A stretch of DNA of 64,000 nt from Novosphingobium aquimarinum (GCF_009746585.1 NZ_WRPO01000002.1:1-64000), one strand, 5' to 3'; shown: positions 34,711-43,750, counted from the stretch's first letter. Notes: a model not told the origin generated them from the sequence alone. Translations and numbers: made by a program.

Positions 34711-36435
34711 ATGCGACAGAGCACCGGCGGCGTCGCGCAAAAGGCGCGCGAACTCGGCCTTGAAATCGAGGACCCGCTCATCCTCGATGATCCCGATCAG
34801 CACGCCTGGGACGAGGAAGCCGACCTCGTCGTCGTCGGCCTGGGCGGCGCGGGGGTATCGGCGGCGCTTGAGGCCGTCGAGCGTGGCGCCAGCGTCATCG
34901 CTGTCGATCGGTACGAAGGAGGCGGCTCCACGGCCGCCAATGGTGGGATATTCTACGCAGGCGGCGGCACGGCGATCCAAAAGGAAGCGGGCGAGGAGGA
35001 CACGCCCGAAGAGATGTACAAATACCTCAAGATCGAGGCAGGAGACGTCGTATCGGATGCAACACTGCGCCGGTTCGTGGATGAGAGCGTTTCGACCGTG
35101 GACTGGCTCATGTCACACGGTGGCCCGTTCAATTCGAAGACCTGGCGCAAAAAAGCGTCCTATCCCCCGCTCGACTACTTTCTCTACCATCCGGACAACA
35201 CACTGGTCGGCAGCTATGCCCGCCGCGCCAAGCCGGCCGCGCGCGGGCACCGGGCTTTCGTGCGCAACGGCAAGAAGGCCTGGGGCCTCGGCATTGCGCT
35301 TTACGAACCCTTGCGCGACGCGGCGCTGAAGCTTGGCATGCGCTTCCACCGCCATAGCGAAGCCAGGCAACTGGCCATGGACACCAGCGGCCGCGTCATC
35401 GGCGTGAAGGTCCTGTCGATCCCCGAAGGATCGCCTCAGGCGAAGCGCTTCAGCCGCTACATCGCCCGTGCCGACAAGTTCCTGGCGATGCTGCCCCCCG
35501 CCCTGCCCTTTGCCGCGGTCACCATCGGCATCGGCAACCATTACTTGCGCAAGGCCATGGCGATCGAATCGCGGGGCCGCGTCACGCGCTGGATCCGCGC
35601 GCGCGAAGGCGTCTTGCTGAGCGCCGGCGGCTACATCATGAACCCCAAGATGGTGGCAGAGCATGCGCCCGACTATCGCGAGGGCATGCCCAACGGCACG
35701 CTGGGCGATCAGGGTGCGGGCATCTACCTTGGCATCTCCGCTGGCGGATCCACCGCGCTGATGAGCAAGATCAGCGCCTGGCGCTTCATCAATCCGCCCA
35801 AGGCCTGGGCCGATGCCATCGTCGTCAACGCGCGCGGCGAGCGCTTCGTCGACGAGACCGTCTATGGCGCGACGCTGGGCGAACACATCGGCGACCACCA
35901 GGGCGGCCGGGCCTGGATCATTTACGACGCCGCCGCGCGCAAGGCGGCCTTTAAGCAGGCGCGCGATCCCATCCTGGTGCCGTTCCAGCGCGACGTCACT
36001 CTGCTCAACCTGCTGTTCAATTATCAGAAGGCGCCTACGCTGGAAGCACTGGCGGCGAAAATGCCGTTCGATCCCGCAGTGCTGGTTCGGACGGTCGCCG
36101 ATTACAACCGCGCCGCGCGCGGCGAAGCGCCCGATCCTTTCGGCAAGGAAATCTCGGATATGCAGACGATCGAGCAAGGGCCGTTCTATGCAATGGACAT
36201 CTCGGTCGCGAGCCGGTTCCTGCCGCTACCCGTCATCAGCTTTGGTGGGCTGCGGGTCGAGGAAGAGACGGGGCTAGTGCTCGATCCGGAAGGGAAACCG
36301 ATACAAGGGCTTTATGCTGCGGGTCGGTGCGCGGTGGGGATCGCCTCGCAGACGTATGTCAGCGGGCTATCTTATGCCGATTGCGTGTTCTCTGGTCGCC
36401 GCGCCGCGCGACATGTCGCCAAGGCGAACGTCTGA
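34711..36435 (+). CDS. Ketosteroid-dehydrogenase-like flavoprotein (delta4 type)
   Basis: The 574-residue protein has an N-terminal extension (1-38), then the FAD loop LVVVGLGGAGVSAALEAVER, GGGSTAANGGIFYAGGG, and a C-terminus with SQTYVSGLSYADCVFSGRRA. The Tyr549-x-Ser551 pair matches the delta4-(5alpha)-ketosteroid dehydrogenase pattern rather than the YPGxG of delta1 enzymes. It is about 90 residues longer than the frameshifted paralog because of inserts around 240-300 (RYIARADKFLAMLPPALPF), which may contact a membrane or a large substrate. The ATG at 34711 follows GGGGGA. It stops two bases from the convergent MFS gene. Confidence 0.78.
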   Translation: MRQSTGGVAQKARELGLEIEDPLILDDPDQHAWDEEADLVVVGLGGAGVSAALEAVERGASVIAVDRYEGGGSTAANGGIFYAGGGTAIQKEAGEEDTPEEMYKYLKIEAGDVVSDATLRRFVDESVSTVDWLMSHGGPFNSKTWRKKASYPPLDYFLYHPDNTLVGSYARRAKPAARGHRAFVRNGKKAWGLGIALYEPLRDAALKLGMRFHRHSEARQLAMDTSGRVIGVKVLSIPEGSPQAKRFSRYIARADKFLAMLPPALPFAAVTIGIGNHYLRKAMAIESRGRVTRWIRAREGVLLSAGGYIMNPKMVAEHAPDYREGMPNGTLGDQGAGIYLGISAGGSTALMSKISAWRFINPPKAWADAIVVNARGERFVDETVYGATLGEHIGDHQGGRAWIIYDAAARKAAFKQARDPILVPFQRDVTLLNLLFNYQKAPTLEALAAKMPFDPAVLVRTVADYNRAARGEAPDPFGKEISDMQTIEQGPFYAMDISVASRFLPLPVISFGGLRVEEETGLVLDPEGKPIQGLYAAGRCAVGIASQTYVSGLSYADCVFSGRRAARHVAKANV

Positions 36436-36437
36436 CG

Positions 36438-37637
36438 TCAGGCCCGAGCGGCCGAAGGGCGGCGCGAAGCCAGGAATGCCCCGGCGGCGGTAACGAAGCA
36501 CGGAACCGCCAGAAGCATAAAGGCGGTATGTCGCCCGAACGTCGAGGCCAGCGGTACCAGGACGAGCGGCGTCAGGAAGTCTCCCAGGAAGAGGGACACG
36601 TAGAGCAAGCCCATCGCGTTGGCGCGATCGTTCGGTGCCACGCGGCTCACCATCAGGTTCGCCATGTGGACCATGAACAGCCCGCTGGCGATACCGCACA
36701 ACCCGCAACCCACGATCGTCTGCGCGACCGACGCCGTCGTGCCCAGGGTGAGCATGCCGGTGCCCCAAAGCGTCATGAAGGCGACCAGCGTGGCGGATGC
36801 TCCCAGCAAGGCATAGACACGGCCATAGGCAAAGGCGCCCAAGGTGCTGCCGATGGAGGTGAAGCCCAGAATGAGCGAAAGCGTGCCCGCCCCGGTAATG
36901 TCGATTTCCCGCAAGAGGAAAGGCACTTGCGTAAGGGGCGCCATTACGAGGATGCCGAAAAGGATGACGCCAAGGTAAAGCAGCCGCGCCGAAGCGAGCG
37001 GCGCGAACAGCTTACCCTGCTGGGGCTGGCTCGCGATCGTACGGCCTTGCTTGAGTAACAGGATCGCAGGCAGCACGAAGGCGAGCGCGATGGCGTAAAG
37101 CAGGAAAGCGATCCGCCAACCGAAAGTCTCGGCCAGCAGTCCCGCAAGCAACATGCCGGCGATGCTCGTGGCCGAGGAAAGGGAATTCTTGTAACCAAGC
37201 ATTTTCGCGCGATCGACATCGGTAAAGCGATCCGCGATCAGTACGGTCGTGCCTAGCGAAATGATGACGGCGCAAAAGCCGATCAGGAAGCGGCTGACCA
37301 GGAGCAGCGGCGCGCTTTCGAGGATCGCGCCGGCGCTCCCGGCCAAGCCGTAGACCAGCAGCAGGAACGGCAACAGCAAGCCGAAACTGAAGCGGCTGAG
37401 CAGCCAGCCGCCAGACAGCCCACCAAGAACGAGACCGATCGCGGGCACGGTCATGACCCATTGCGCAAGCACATCGCCGCCATCGTCGGCAAATCGGTTG
37501 GCGAGGTTCGGCAGAATCGGGCCGACGACGACAAAGATGAGGCCCGAGTAAGCGGACCCGGTCAAGAGGACGGCGATCAGCCAAAATCGGCTGAGACTCG
37601 AGCCTTGGTCAGCTGGGGTGCTCGCGCGGGCATCCAT
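36438..37637 (-). CDS. MFS transporter
   Basis: The 399-residue protein has 12 predicted membrane helices. It lacks the strict RxGRR loop motif but has DRFTDVDRAKMLGYKNS between helices 4 and 5 and APNDRANAMGLLYVSLFLGD in the second half, as in drug/metabolite antiporter-like MFS members. It probably exports or imports an intermediate of the surrounding pathway. The start may be ATG 37637 or the adjacent TTG 37640, which has better spacing to GGGAG. It converges on the flavoprotein gene with only two bases between the stops. Confidence 0.82.
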   Translation of the reverse strand: MDARASTPADQGSSLSRFWLIAVLLTGSAYSGLIFVVVGPILPNLANRFADDGGDVLAQWVMTVPAIGLVLGGLSGGWLLSRFSFGLLLPFLLLVYGLAGSAGAILESAPLLLVSRFLIGFCAVIISLGTTVLIADRFTDVDRAKMLGYKNSLSSATSIAGMLLAGLLAETFGWRIAFLLYAIALAFVLPAILLLKQGRTIASQPQQGKLFAPLASARLLYLGVILFGILVMAPLTQVPFLLREIDITGAGTLSLILGFTSIGSTLGAFAYGRVYALLGASATLVAFMTLWGTGMLTLGTTASVAQTIVGCGLCGIASGLFMVHMANLMVSRVAPNDRANAMGLLYVSLFLGDFLTPLVLVPLASTFGRHTAFMLLAVPCFVTAAGAFLASRRPSAARA

Positions 37638-37810
37638 CAATTTGAAACTCCCATGATGCCCCTGATGGGCTTCCGCTGCCGAAGGTGCTCGGTGCGGACT
37701 TGTTTTATCGGCCGCGCCTGTCGGAGCGCTTCAACTACTCCGTCGTTAGGACGGCCTGTGGAATCGACCGCGCACTCAATGCGAGCCGCTATAATGACGG
37801 CTTATTCGTC

Positions 37811-38680
37811 TCATCGAACGATCGCGGGGTGGGGAATGCGCGGTTCGCCAAGCATCTCGCGATAGGAAGGCGGCTGCACATCGCCATCATCAAGGATCCC
37901 GTAGCGGGTCGCGATCTCCGCCCCGATCAGCGTCTGGCCGGAAAGGCTTTCGCGTTCCGGATCGTCATGGATCGCGCGAATGATGCGGCCGGTGAATTCG
38001 GGCGATTCGGCCACCTTCATGAACTCGGCGTATTGTTCGGGATGCGCCGCCGCGGCCACGTCCGTACGATGGGTCTTGAGCGGCCCCATCCAGATCGAAA
38101 CCGCCGAGACGCCGGTGTCCTTCAGGTCGACCGCCATATCGGCTGCGAACTTGTCGACGCCGGCTTTTTGCGCGCCATAGGCAGGCCCGTGCATGTAGCA
38201 GGCCGATCCGAAGGACGACGAGAACGTGACCAGACCGCTTGAGCGCGCGACCATCAGTGGCACCGCATAGTACGAAGCCACATATTGCGAGCGCAGGCCG
38301 ATATCGAGGATCTTCACCAAATCGAGCGGCTTTTCCCAGAAAACGCCCGGATTAATCAGATCGTCGTCGATGTACGCGACGTTGTTGACGAGGATATCGA
38401 GCCGTCCCTGTTGCTCGTCGGCCACCCGTTCGAACAGCGCCTTGACCTGCCGATCATCACCGTGGTCCACCGCGACCGGAATGCCTTGTCCTCCGGCGGC
38501 CGTGATCGCATCAGCGGTCTCTTGAATGGAACCGGGGAAGCGGGACTGCCCCGCCTCGAGCGTACGACCGGTGACGTAGACCGTCGCGCCCGTGCAACCC
38601 AGGCCAACTGCCAATCCGGAACCCGCGCCACGGCTTGCGCCGGTCACCACCGCAACGATTTCGCCGGCCTTATGGCTCAT
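37811..38680 (-). CDS. SDR-family oxidoreductase (DHRS1-like)
   Basis: The 289-residue protein has TGASRGAG (13-20), Arg39 in VTGRT favouring NADP(H), ILVNNVAY (96-103), Ser residues in VTFSSSFGS, Tyr168 and Lys172 (YGAQK). It has the longer C-terminus of the DHRS1 group, human members of which reduce steroids. An AAGGAGAG box precedes the ATG. It stands downstream of nothing on its strand and may be transcribed from the same 480-base divergent region as the second TonB receptor. Substrate unknown. Confidence 0.83.
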   Translation of the reverse strand: MSHKAGEIVAVVTGASRGAGSGLAVGLGCTGATVYVTGRTLEAGQSRFPGSIQETADAITAAGGQGIPVAVDHGDDRQVKALFERVADEQQGRLDILVNNVAYIDDDLINPGVFWEKPLDLVKILDIGLRSQYVASYYAVPLMVARSSGLVTFSSSFGSACYMHGPAYGAQKAGVDKFAADMAVDLKDTGVSAVSIWMGPLKTHRTDVAAAAHPEQYAEFMKVAESPEFTGRIIRAIHDDPERESLSGQTLIGAEIATRYGILDDGDVQPPSYREMLGEPRIPHPAIVR

Positions 38681-39161
38681 GCCTCTCTCCTTGATCGAGT
38701 GAACGTTGATCCGGGCGATCTCGAACAGCCCGTACCCTGACCCGATCTTTTTATTCGCAAGCCCGTCTAAGGAGCGCGCGAAAGCTACCGCGTGAGATTT
38801 CGAGCCTCACGTTACGCAAAGTGAGACTTATCGGATCATATATCGATTGGCGACCACGTTTTTGTCGCATGATAGCGCGAATGTTCGAAATCATCCGCAT
38901 TCATGGACAATGGCGCTTTCACGAGTGTTGTTACCGTGCCTTTCGGTAACAGCCACCGCCAAGGCCAATTTTCGCATCTCGACTGATAAGCTAGGTGCGT
39001 ACTTTTCTATCCTCACCATACCGCAAACTGCTCACAAGATCGATATCTATGCGCCACTTGCGCAGCGGGAGGTTGGGCTGTAGGGGGCTATTGCAACAAC
39101 GGAAGAAGCGATTGCGCTCATCGCGGCGCACGTCGCTCAAGTATTCAAGGGATAGGATGTA
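38681..39161. promoter_or_regulatory. 480-base divergent control region with alternating GTGAG/CTCAC
   Basis: No gene is supported here. GTGAG at 38792-38796, CTCAC at 38806-38810 and GTGAG at 38821-38825 alternate with 9-10 base spacers, forming two overlapping dyads. TACGCAAA (38813-38820) fills the second spacer. The region separates an SDR gene (minus) from a TonB receptor (plus), and its length leaves room for multiple operators. Which protein binds is unknown. Confidence 0.5.
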
Positions 39162-41540
39162 ATGGAGGGTACGATGTTCACGCGCGGGAAGGGCCTGCGA
39201 GCGGCGATTCTGTCGGGCGTGTCGCTTGTGGCGTTGCCGTGCACTTCGGTTTTTGCGCAAGCGCAGGACACCGCCGTAACGCCCCCAGCGCCCCCGGCAG
39301 CACCGGAAGCCTATGGCGACATCGTCGTCACCGCGCAGCGGCGCGAGCAGAACCTGCAGGATGTTCCGATCGCGGTTTCCGCCGTCGACGAGCGCTATCT
39401 GGAGCAGCGCAACATCACCTCGATCGAACAGCTCGGCAATATCGCGCCGAACGTGAAGATCGAACGCGGCGCCAGCAACACGACGGTTGCGCAGATCACG
39501 ATCCGTGGCGCCACCACGATCAACCCGGCGCTTACCTGGGAGCCCACGGTCGGGCTTTACCTGGACGGCGTCTACCTCGGCAAGGCGCAAGGCGGCTTCT
39601 TCGACGTGGCAGACATTGCCCGGGTCGAGGTACTGCGTGGTCCGCAGGGCACGCTTTACGGCCGCAACACGCTGGCCGGCGCGATCAACATCATCACGCA
39701 GAAGCCTACGGGCGAGTTCGGCGGCAAGGCGCAAGTCAGCTACGGCAATTACGATTTCCGCCAGGTTCGCGGCAATCTCGACCTGCCCAGCTTCGCGGGT
39801 TTCGCGGTCAAGCTTTCGGGACAGATCACCAAGCGCGATGGCTTCTACAAAGTCGTGCCCAATCCCGTGCCGAACGTCCCGCTGGCGGGACAGAGCAACG
39901 TGAAGTCGGTCGACAATCAGGACACCAAGAGCTTCATGGCGCAAGTGCGCTATAATCCTGTCGAAGCGCTGACGCTCGATTATGCGTTCGATTACAGCAA
40001 GGTCGATCAGCGCCCCGCCTACACGCAACCCTATAGCTTTTATTCGGGCGGTTTCTTCGATCCGACATCGCCCGCCTATCCGTTCGTCGGCGCCACGTTC
40101 CCTTACGACAAGTACGTGAACACGGAGCGCCAGGACGTAGCCTCGATCAATGAGGATGTGTTCGAACGCGTGCGCGTATATGGGCACAGCCTGACCGGCG
40201 CGCTCGATCTGGGCGACATTGGCGAACTGAAGTCGATCACCGCCTACCGCAGCGTCAATTTCGACGACCGGCTCGATCTGGACGGATCGCCCCTGCCGCT
40301 GGCGACGTCGGGTCGCGATTCGCACTACCACGCGTTCAGCCAGGAACTGCAACTGGCCGGAAGTCTCGATCGCCTGACGTACGTCGTCGGCCTGTACTAT
40401 TCGGCCGACAAGGCCAAGACCATCAATCCGCAGAGCTTCTTTGCTGGATCGGCCCAGTATGATTCCCGCTATGCGGGCACGACGAAGTCCTACGCGGCGT
40501 TCGGGCAAGTCGACTATGAAGTGACGGACCAGATCACGCTCACGGGCGGTTTGCGCCTCACCAAGGAGCGCAAGACGATCAGCCGCCTCTATGGTGACCT
40601 TGCCAATCCGGCCAACAGCTTCGCCTACAACCTGGACAAGGTTCCGGGGCCGGACGTGCCCGCCGGCTTCCTGACGGCGGACCAAATTTATACGACGCCG
40701 AAGGCGAAATACAGCAACGTCTCGCCGACGCTGGTGGTCAGCTACAAGCCGACCCAGGAAGTGAACCTCTACGCAAAGTACGCGAAGGGCTTCAAGAGCG
40801 GCGGCTTCAATGGCGAATCCTCGGATCCCAACGAGCTGGCCACGCCCTACCGGCCCGAAAAGCTGGACAGCTATGAAATCGGCCTGAAATCCCGCCTGCT
40901 CGACAACCGGCTTACGCTGAATATCGCGGCGTTCTGGAACGAGAGCAAGGATCTGCAGCTGTCGGTCTTCACGGGCCAGGGCGCGGCGTCGTCCATCGTT
41001 CTCAACGCCGGCTCCGCGCGCATTCGCGGGTTGGAAGTGGAGGCCGTCGCGCGTCCGGTGGACAGCCTCACGGTCAGCGGCTCGTTCGCGTACCTCGATC
41101 CGAAGTACAAGACCTTCATCGATCGCGGGCAGGACGTGGCGGACAATCGCGCCTTCAGTCACGCGCCGCATTACCAAGCCAACGGCAGCGTCGACTGGCG
41201 CGCCTTCGAGGCGGCTGACGGCATGCGCCTCAACCTGATCGCGGACGTGGCGTACACGGCGAAGTACTTCATCTTCCCGTTCGCGCTGCGCGGACCGGTG
41301 GGCACGCAGACCGCCTACAACACGCAGGCCCCTGCCCGCACCGTCGTCGATCTGCGCGCCGTGCTCAGCGAAATCGACATGGGCGGCGTCAAGTGGTCGC
41401 TGACCGCGTTTGGGCGAAATGTCTTCGATGCGGAAAAGGAACTGACCTATATCGATTTCGGGCCGAGCTTCGGCGGCCTGACGACGGCGAACTTCATCCC
41501 GCCGCGCACCTATGGGCTGACTTTGGGCGTCAATTTCTGA
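39162..41540 (+). CDS. TonB-dependent outer-membrane receptor
   Basis: The 792-residue protein has a signal peptide (KGLRAAILSGVSLVALP ... SVFAQ, cleavage near 33), a plug starting DIVVTAQRREQNLQDVPIAV (about 51) with VEVLRGPQGTLYGRNTLAGA, and a barrel ending in the classical Phe (TLGVNF). It is a large catabolic-type receptor, as used for hydrophobic substrates. ATG 39162 and ATG 39174 both have ribosome sites (AGGA and GGAGGG). It is monocistronic, followed by a strong terminator at 41620-41653. Confidence 0.9.
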   Translation: MEGTMFTRGKGLRAAILSGVSLVALPCTSVFAQAQDTAVTPPAPPAAPEAYGDIVVTAQRREQNLQDVPIAVSAVDERYLEQRNITSIEQLGNIAPNVKIERGASNTTVAQITIRGATTINPALTWEPTVGLYLDGVYLGKAQGGFFDVADIARVEVLRGPQGTLYGRNTLAGAINIITQKPTGEFGGKAQVSYGNYDFRQVRGNLDLPSFAGFAVKLSGQITKRDGFYKVVPNPVPNVPLAGQSNVKSVDNQDTKSFMAQVRYNPVEALTLDYAFDYSKVDQRPAYTQPYSFYSGGFFDPTSPAYPFVGATFPYDKYVNTERQDVASINEDVFERVRVYGHSLTGALDLGDIGELKSITAYRSVNFDDRLDLDGSPLPLATSGRDSHYHAFSQELQLAGSLDRLTYVVGLYYSADKAKTINPQSFFAGSAQYDSRYAGTTKSYAAFGQVDYEVTDQITLTGGLRLTKERKTISRLYGDLANPANSFAYNLDKVPGPDVPAGFLTADQIYTTPKAKYSNVSPTLVVSYKPTQEVNLYAKYAKGFKSGGFNGESSDPNELATPYRPEKLDSYEIGLKSRLLDNRLTLNIAAFWNESKDLQLSVFTGQGAASSIVLNAGSARIRGLEVEAVARPVDSLTVSGSFAYLDPKYKTFIDRGQDVADNRAFSHAPHYQANGSVDWRAFEAADGMRLNLIADVAYTAKYFIFPFALRGPVGTQTAYNTQAPARTVVDLRAVLSEIDMGGVKWSLTAFGRNVFDAEKELTYIDFGPSFGGLTTANFIPPRTYGLTLGVNF

Positions 41541-41619
41541 TCATGCCGCCTTCTCGCCTTGCAATTCATCAAGACGAGAGGGCGGTAGCGACCTGACGTT
41601 CTTAACCGTCCTACAAACG

Positions 41620-41653
41620 TCGAGGGGGGAGCGCTGAGCGTTCCCCCCCTCGA
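41620..41653. terminator. Bidirectional hairpin terminator
   Basis: TCGAGGGGGGAGCGC (41620-41634) pairs with the complementary C-rich arm ending at 41653, with one bulged base and one G-T pair, and TTTATATT follows. It lies between the TonB receptor and the convergent LLM gene. Confidence 0.8.
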
Positions 41654-41686
41654 TTTATATTCCCTGTGCGACCACCATCGGCCGCA

Positions 41687-42556
41687 TCACAGTTTGGCGA
41701 TCACTCTGTCGGCGAAGCGCGCGAAGTCGTCGATCTTGTCCTGAAGCGGCTGCGTGTCTTCCTCCACGGCGTAGAGATTGCGGAAGGCGACCGGCATATC
41801 GGTGACGCCAAGGTCTTCCATCCGCTTGACGACATCGGTCGTGATTTCGCCCATCTCGGTTGCGAAGATGCGGAAAGGCTCGCTGGTGCGCCCGTATTCC
41901 TCGCGGTAATTGGCGATCTTTTCCAGCAGCGGTTCGAGCTGCCCGACACCGCCGCCCGCATACATGAAGCCATCGTTGCGCGCGGCGCGCTTGAGCGCCG
42001 CGTCGGAATGTCCGCCAATCAGGATAGGCAGTGGCTTCGCGGGCGCGGGATTGATCTTCACCGGCGGCAGGTCGTAGAATTCGCCGTGAAATTCGAAGTA
42101 GTCGCCCGTGCACAGACCGCGAACGATGGCGATGCACTCGTCAAACCGCTTGCCCCGCTTGGCATAGTCGACGCCCATCACCGCGTAGTCTTCGGGCCAG
42201 ACGCTCAGACCCACCCCGAAGTTGAAGCGATCGTTGGTGATCGCCGCGACGGATGCCGCCAGTTTGGCGGAGTAAAGCGGCGGCCGAACCGGGAGCTTCA
42301 CGACGTTCGTGGTCAGTTCGAGCGTCTTGGTGGCAGTGCCGATGGCCGTTGCGATGATGAAGCTTTCGACGAACGGCTTGTTCTCGAGGAACTCGCGCCC
42401 GCCATCGTCAGTGTAGCTGTACTGGGTGTCGGACGCCTTGGGATAGATCAGGCTGTCCGGAATCGCGAACCCGGCATAGCCCTGCGCTTCGACCGCTTGC
42501 GCGAGAGGGACGAAATTGGTGATCTGCGTCATGCCTTCGGCGCAATGAAACCGCAC
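41687..42556 (-). CDS. Luciferase-like monooxygenase (LLM flavin-dependent oxidoreductase)
   Basis: The 289-residue TIM barrel has the LLM features LELTTNVVKLPVRPPLYSAK, RFNFGVGLSVWPEDYAVMGV and PLPILIGGHSDAALKRAAR. These enzymes use FMNH2 or F420 for oxygenation or hydride transfer; which cofactor applies cannot be told. The start is a GTG at 42556 with GGGAGAG upstream. It is second in an operon behind the ketosteroid-isomerase-like gene (53-base gap), suggesting the two act on the same ring substrate. A Baeyer-Villiger-like or dehydrogenase reaction is possible. Confidence 0.83.
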   Translation of the reverse strand: MRFHCAEGMTQITNFVPLAQAVEAQGYAGFAIPDSLIYPKASDTQYSYTDDGGREFLENKPFVESFIIATAIGTATKTLELTTNVVKLPVRPPLYSAKLAASVAAITNDRFNFGVGLSVWPEDYAVMGVDYAKRGKRFDECIAIVRGLCTGDYFEFHGEFYDLPPVKINPAPAKPLPILIGGHSDAALKRAARNDGFMYAGGGVGQLEPLLEKIANYREEYGRTSEPFRIFATEMGEITTDVVKRMEDLGVTDMPVAFRNLYAVEEDTQPLQDKIDDFARFADRVIAKL

Positions 42557-42609
42557 TTTTTACTCTCCCATATTTCTTGGAGTCTGAATTCCGGAAAACT
42601 GCGCCATAT

Positions 42610-43020
42610 CTACGACATCTGTTCGATGGCATCCGGTTCCCAGTAGCCCCGGAGCGACGTGAGCAAACCGTCCTCGTTGACGCTGTAGGTGAAGATGCCG
42701 TTGATCCGGATATGGGATTGGACGCCCTCGGCCTCAGTCCTCAAGTCGAGAGTCACGTGGTTGGCGCACTCGTTCGCCGCGCCGTAAGATTGATGGATCG
42801 TGATGGCGATATCGCTGTTGGCGATATTGCTGTTCCAGAAAATCTCGCGCTCCTCCGGCGTTCGGTGTCCGCGCCCGGCGGGGTCCAGATACGATACGCC
42901 GATCGGATCTTCGATGACCCCATCGGGAGCGAACAGGTTCAGCCAGCCCGCCTTGTCGTGATTTTTCACGTACTCGCGGGATTGCAACGCGGCGATTTTC
43001 GCTGGGTAGGAGGTAGACAT
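42610..43020 (-). CDS. Ketosteroid-isomerase-like NTF2-fold protein
   Basis: The 136-residue protein aligns with delta5-3-ketosteroid isomerase over the first half: NHDKAGWLNLFAPDGVIEDPIG (shown here as 20-41) puts the general base exactly at Asp38, in the EDP motif, with Tyr17 near the Tyr14/16 position. The end GLLTSLRGYWEP matches the KSI tail. The oxyanion Asp (99/103) is not evident; Asn107 lies nearby. A double-bond shift in a 3-oxo steroid or similar enone is a fair prediction, with modified chemistry possible. AGGAG precedes the ATG. It is first in an operon with the LLM gene. Confidence 0.72.
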   Translation of the reverse strand: MSTSYPAKIAALQSREYVKNHDKAGWLNLFAPDGVIEDPIGVSYLDPAGRGHRTPEEREIFWNSNIANSDIAITIHQSYGAANECANHVTLDLRTEAEGVQSHIRINGIFTYSVNEDGLLTSLRGYWEPDAIEQMS

Positions 43021-43315
43021 CCTCGGATCTCCTGGCGGCGATAAGTTTCTTTTATTTTTTCGTCAGCGTGCCCACGCTCGGCGTCGGACGCCGTCGAGAC
43101 GTTGGCACTGTCCTCAGCATATTTGGCGCTCCCGGGTTTGGCCACCAAGGGAATCGTCTCAAAGGAACATGAAATTCACCCGCCGCATTGGAATCGGGTT
43201 TTGGCTTTGGTTCCTGGATCGGGCGAAGGTTACGGTGCCAGCCGGGGACGAGGGTTGCCGTTGCAGCAAATGAGCCACTGAAAGACATAACGATACAGGG
43301 AGGAGCGACACGATC
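43021..43315. promoter_or_regulatory. Divergent promoter region
   Basis: These 295 bases lie between the KSI-like gene (minus) and a hypothetical gene (plus). A TTTTATTTTTTC run at about 43050 is the only strongly AT-rich patch. A long minus-strand frame here has no protein-like character. No operator is clear. Confidence 0.4.
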
Positions 43316-43750
43316 ATGAGGGAAACGAAGTTGAAAGGGCCCGACGCCTTCTGTCGCAGTTATGGTGAGGCCATGCGGGTCAAGGACGGGCGGCAGATCG
43401 CCGGCCACTATCTGTTCCCTTACATCTCCTTCACGCTGGGCCACGTCCACAGTTTCGAGGATCGAGACAGCGCAGACGCGGCTTGCATCGATCAGATCGC
43501 CCGCTTCGAAAGGGCCGGGGTCGGATCCGACATCCGGCTGACGTCGTTCCGCTGCGAACCGGTGTCCGACGATGCCGCGCTGTGTCATGTGACCTGGGAA
43601 GTCTTCCCCCCGAACGCGATACCCGGATGGTCCTGGACGAACGTCTATGGCTACCGCCGTCGCGGCGAGACCGAAGGATTCGAATTCAACATTTCCGACC
43701 AGGAGATCGGCAAGCTTCTCGAGCGCTTCCCGGACTTCTACGAGCAGTAA
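43316..43750 (+). CDS. Hypothetical NTF2-like protein
   Basis: The 144-residue protein has a length and pattern (an N-terminal helix GPDAFCRSYGEAMRVKDG, HYLFPYISFTLG, then curved strands with WEVFPPNAIPGWSWTNVYGY) suggesting a SnoaL/NTF2 cone fold. The Tyr-x4-Asp pair of the other SnoaL proteins here is absent, so catalysis of the same kind is doubtful. GGGAGGAG lies about ten bases before the ATG. It is followed 147 bases later by an SDR gene on the same strand. I cannot name the family. Confidence 0.6.
   Translation: MRETKLKGPDAFCRSYGEAMRVKDGRQIAGHYLFPYISFTLGHVHSFEDRDSADAACIDQIARFERAGVGSDIRLTSFRCEPVSDDAALCHVTWEVFPPNAIPGWSWTNVYGYRRRGETEGFEFNISDQEIGKLLERFPDFYEQ

Noticed and set aside
38991..41177. 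728-codon minus-strand frame opposite the second TonB receptor
   Set aside because: Same reason: low-complexity RR/VV/EH-rich translation without domain, fully overlapped by the receptor.
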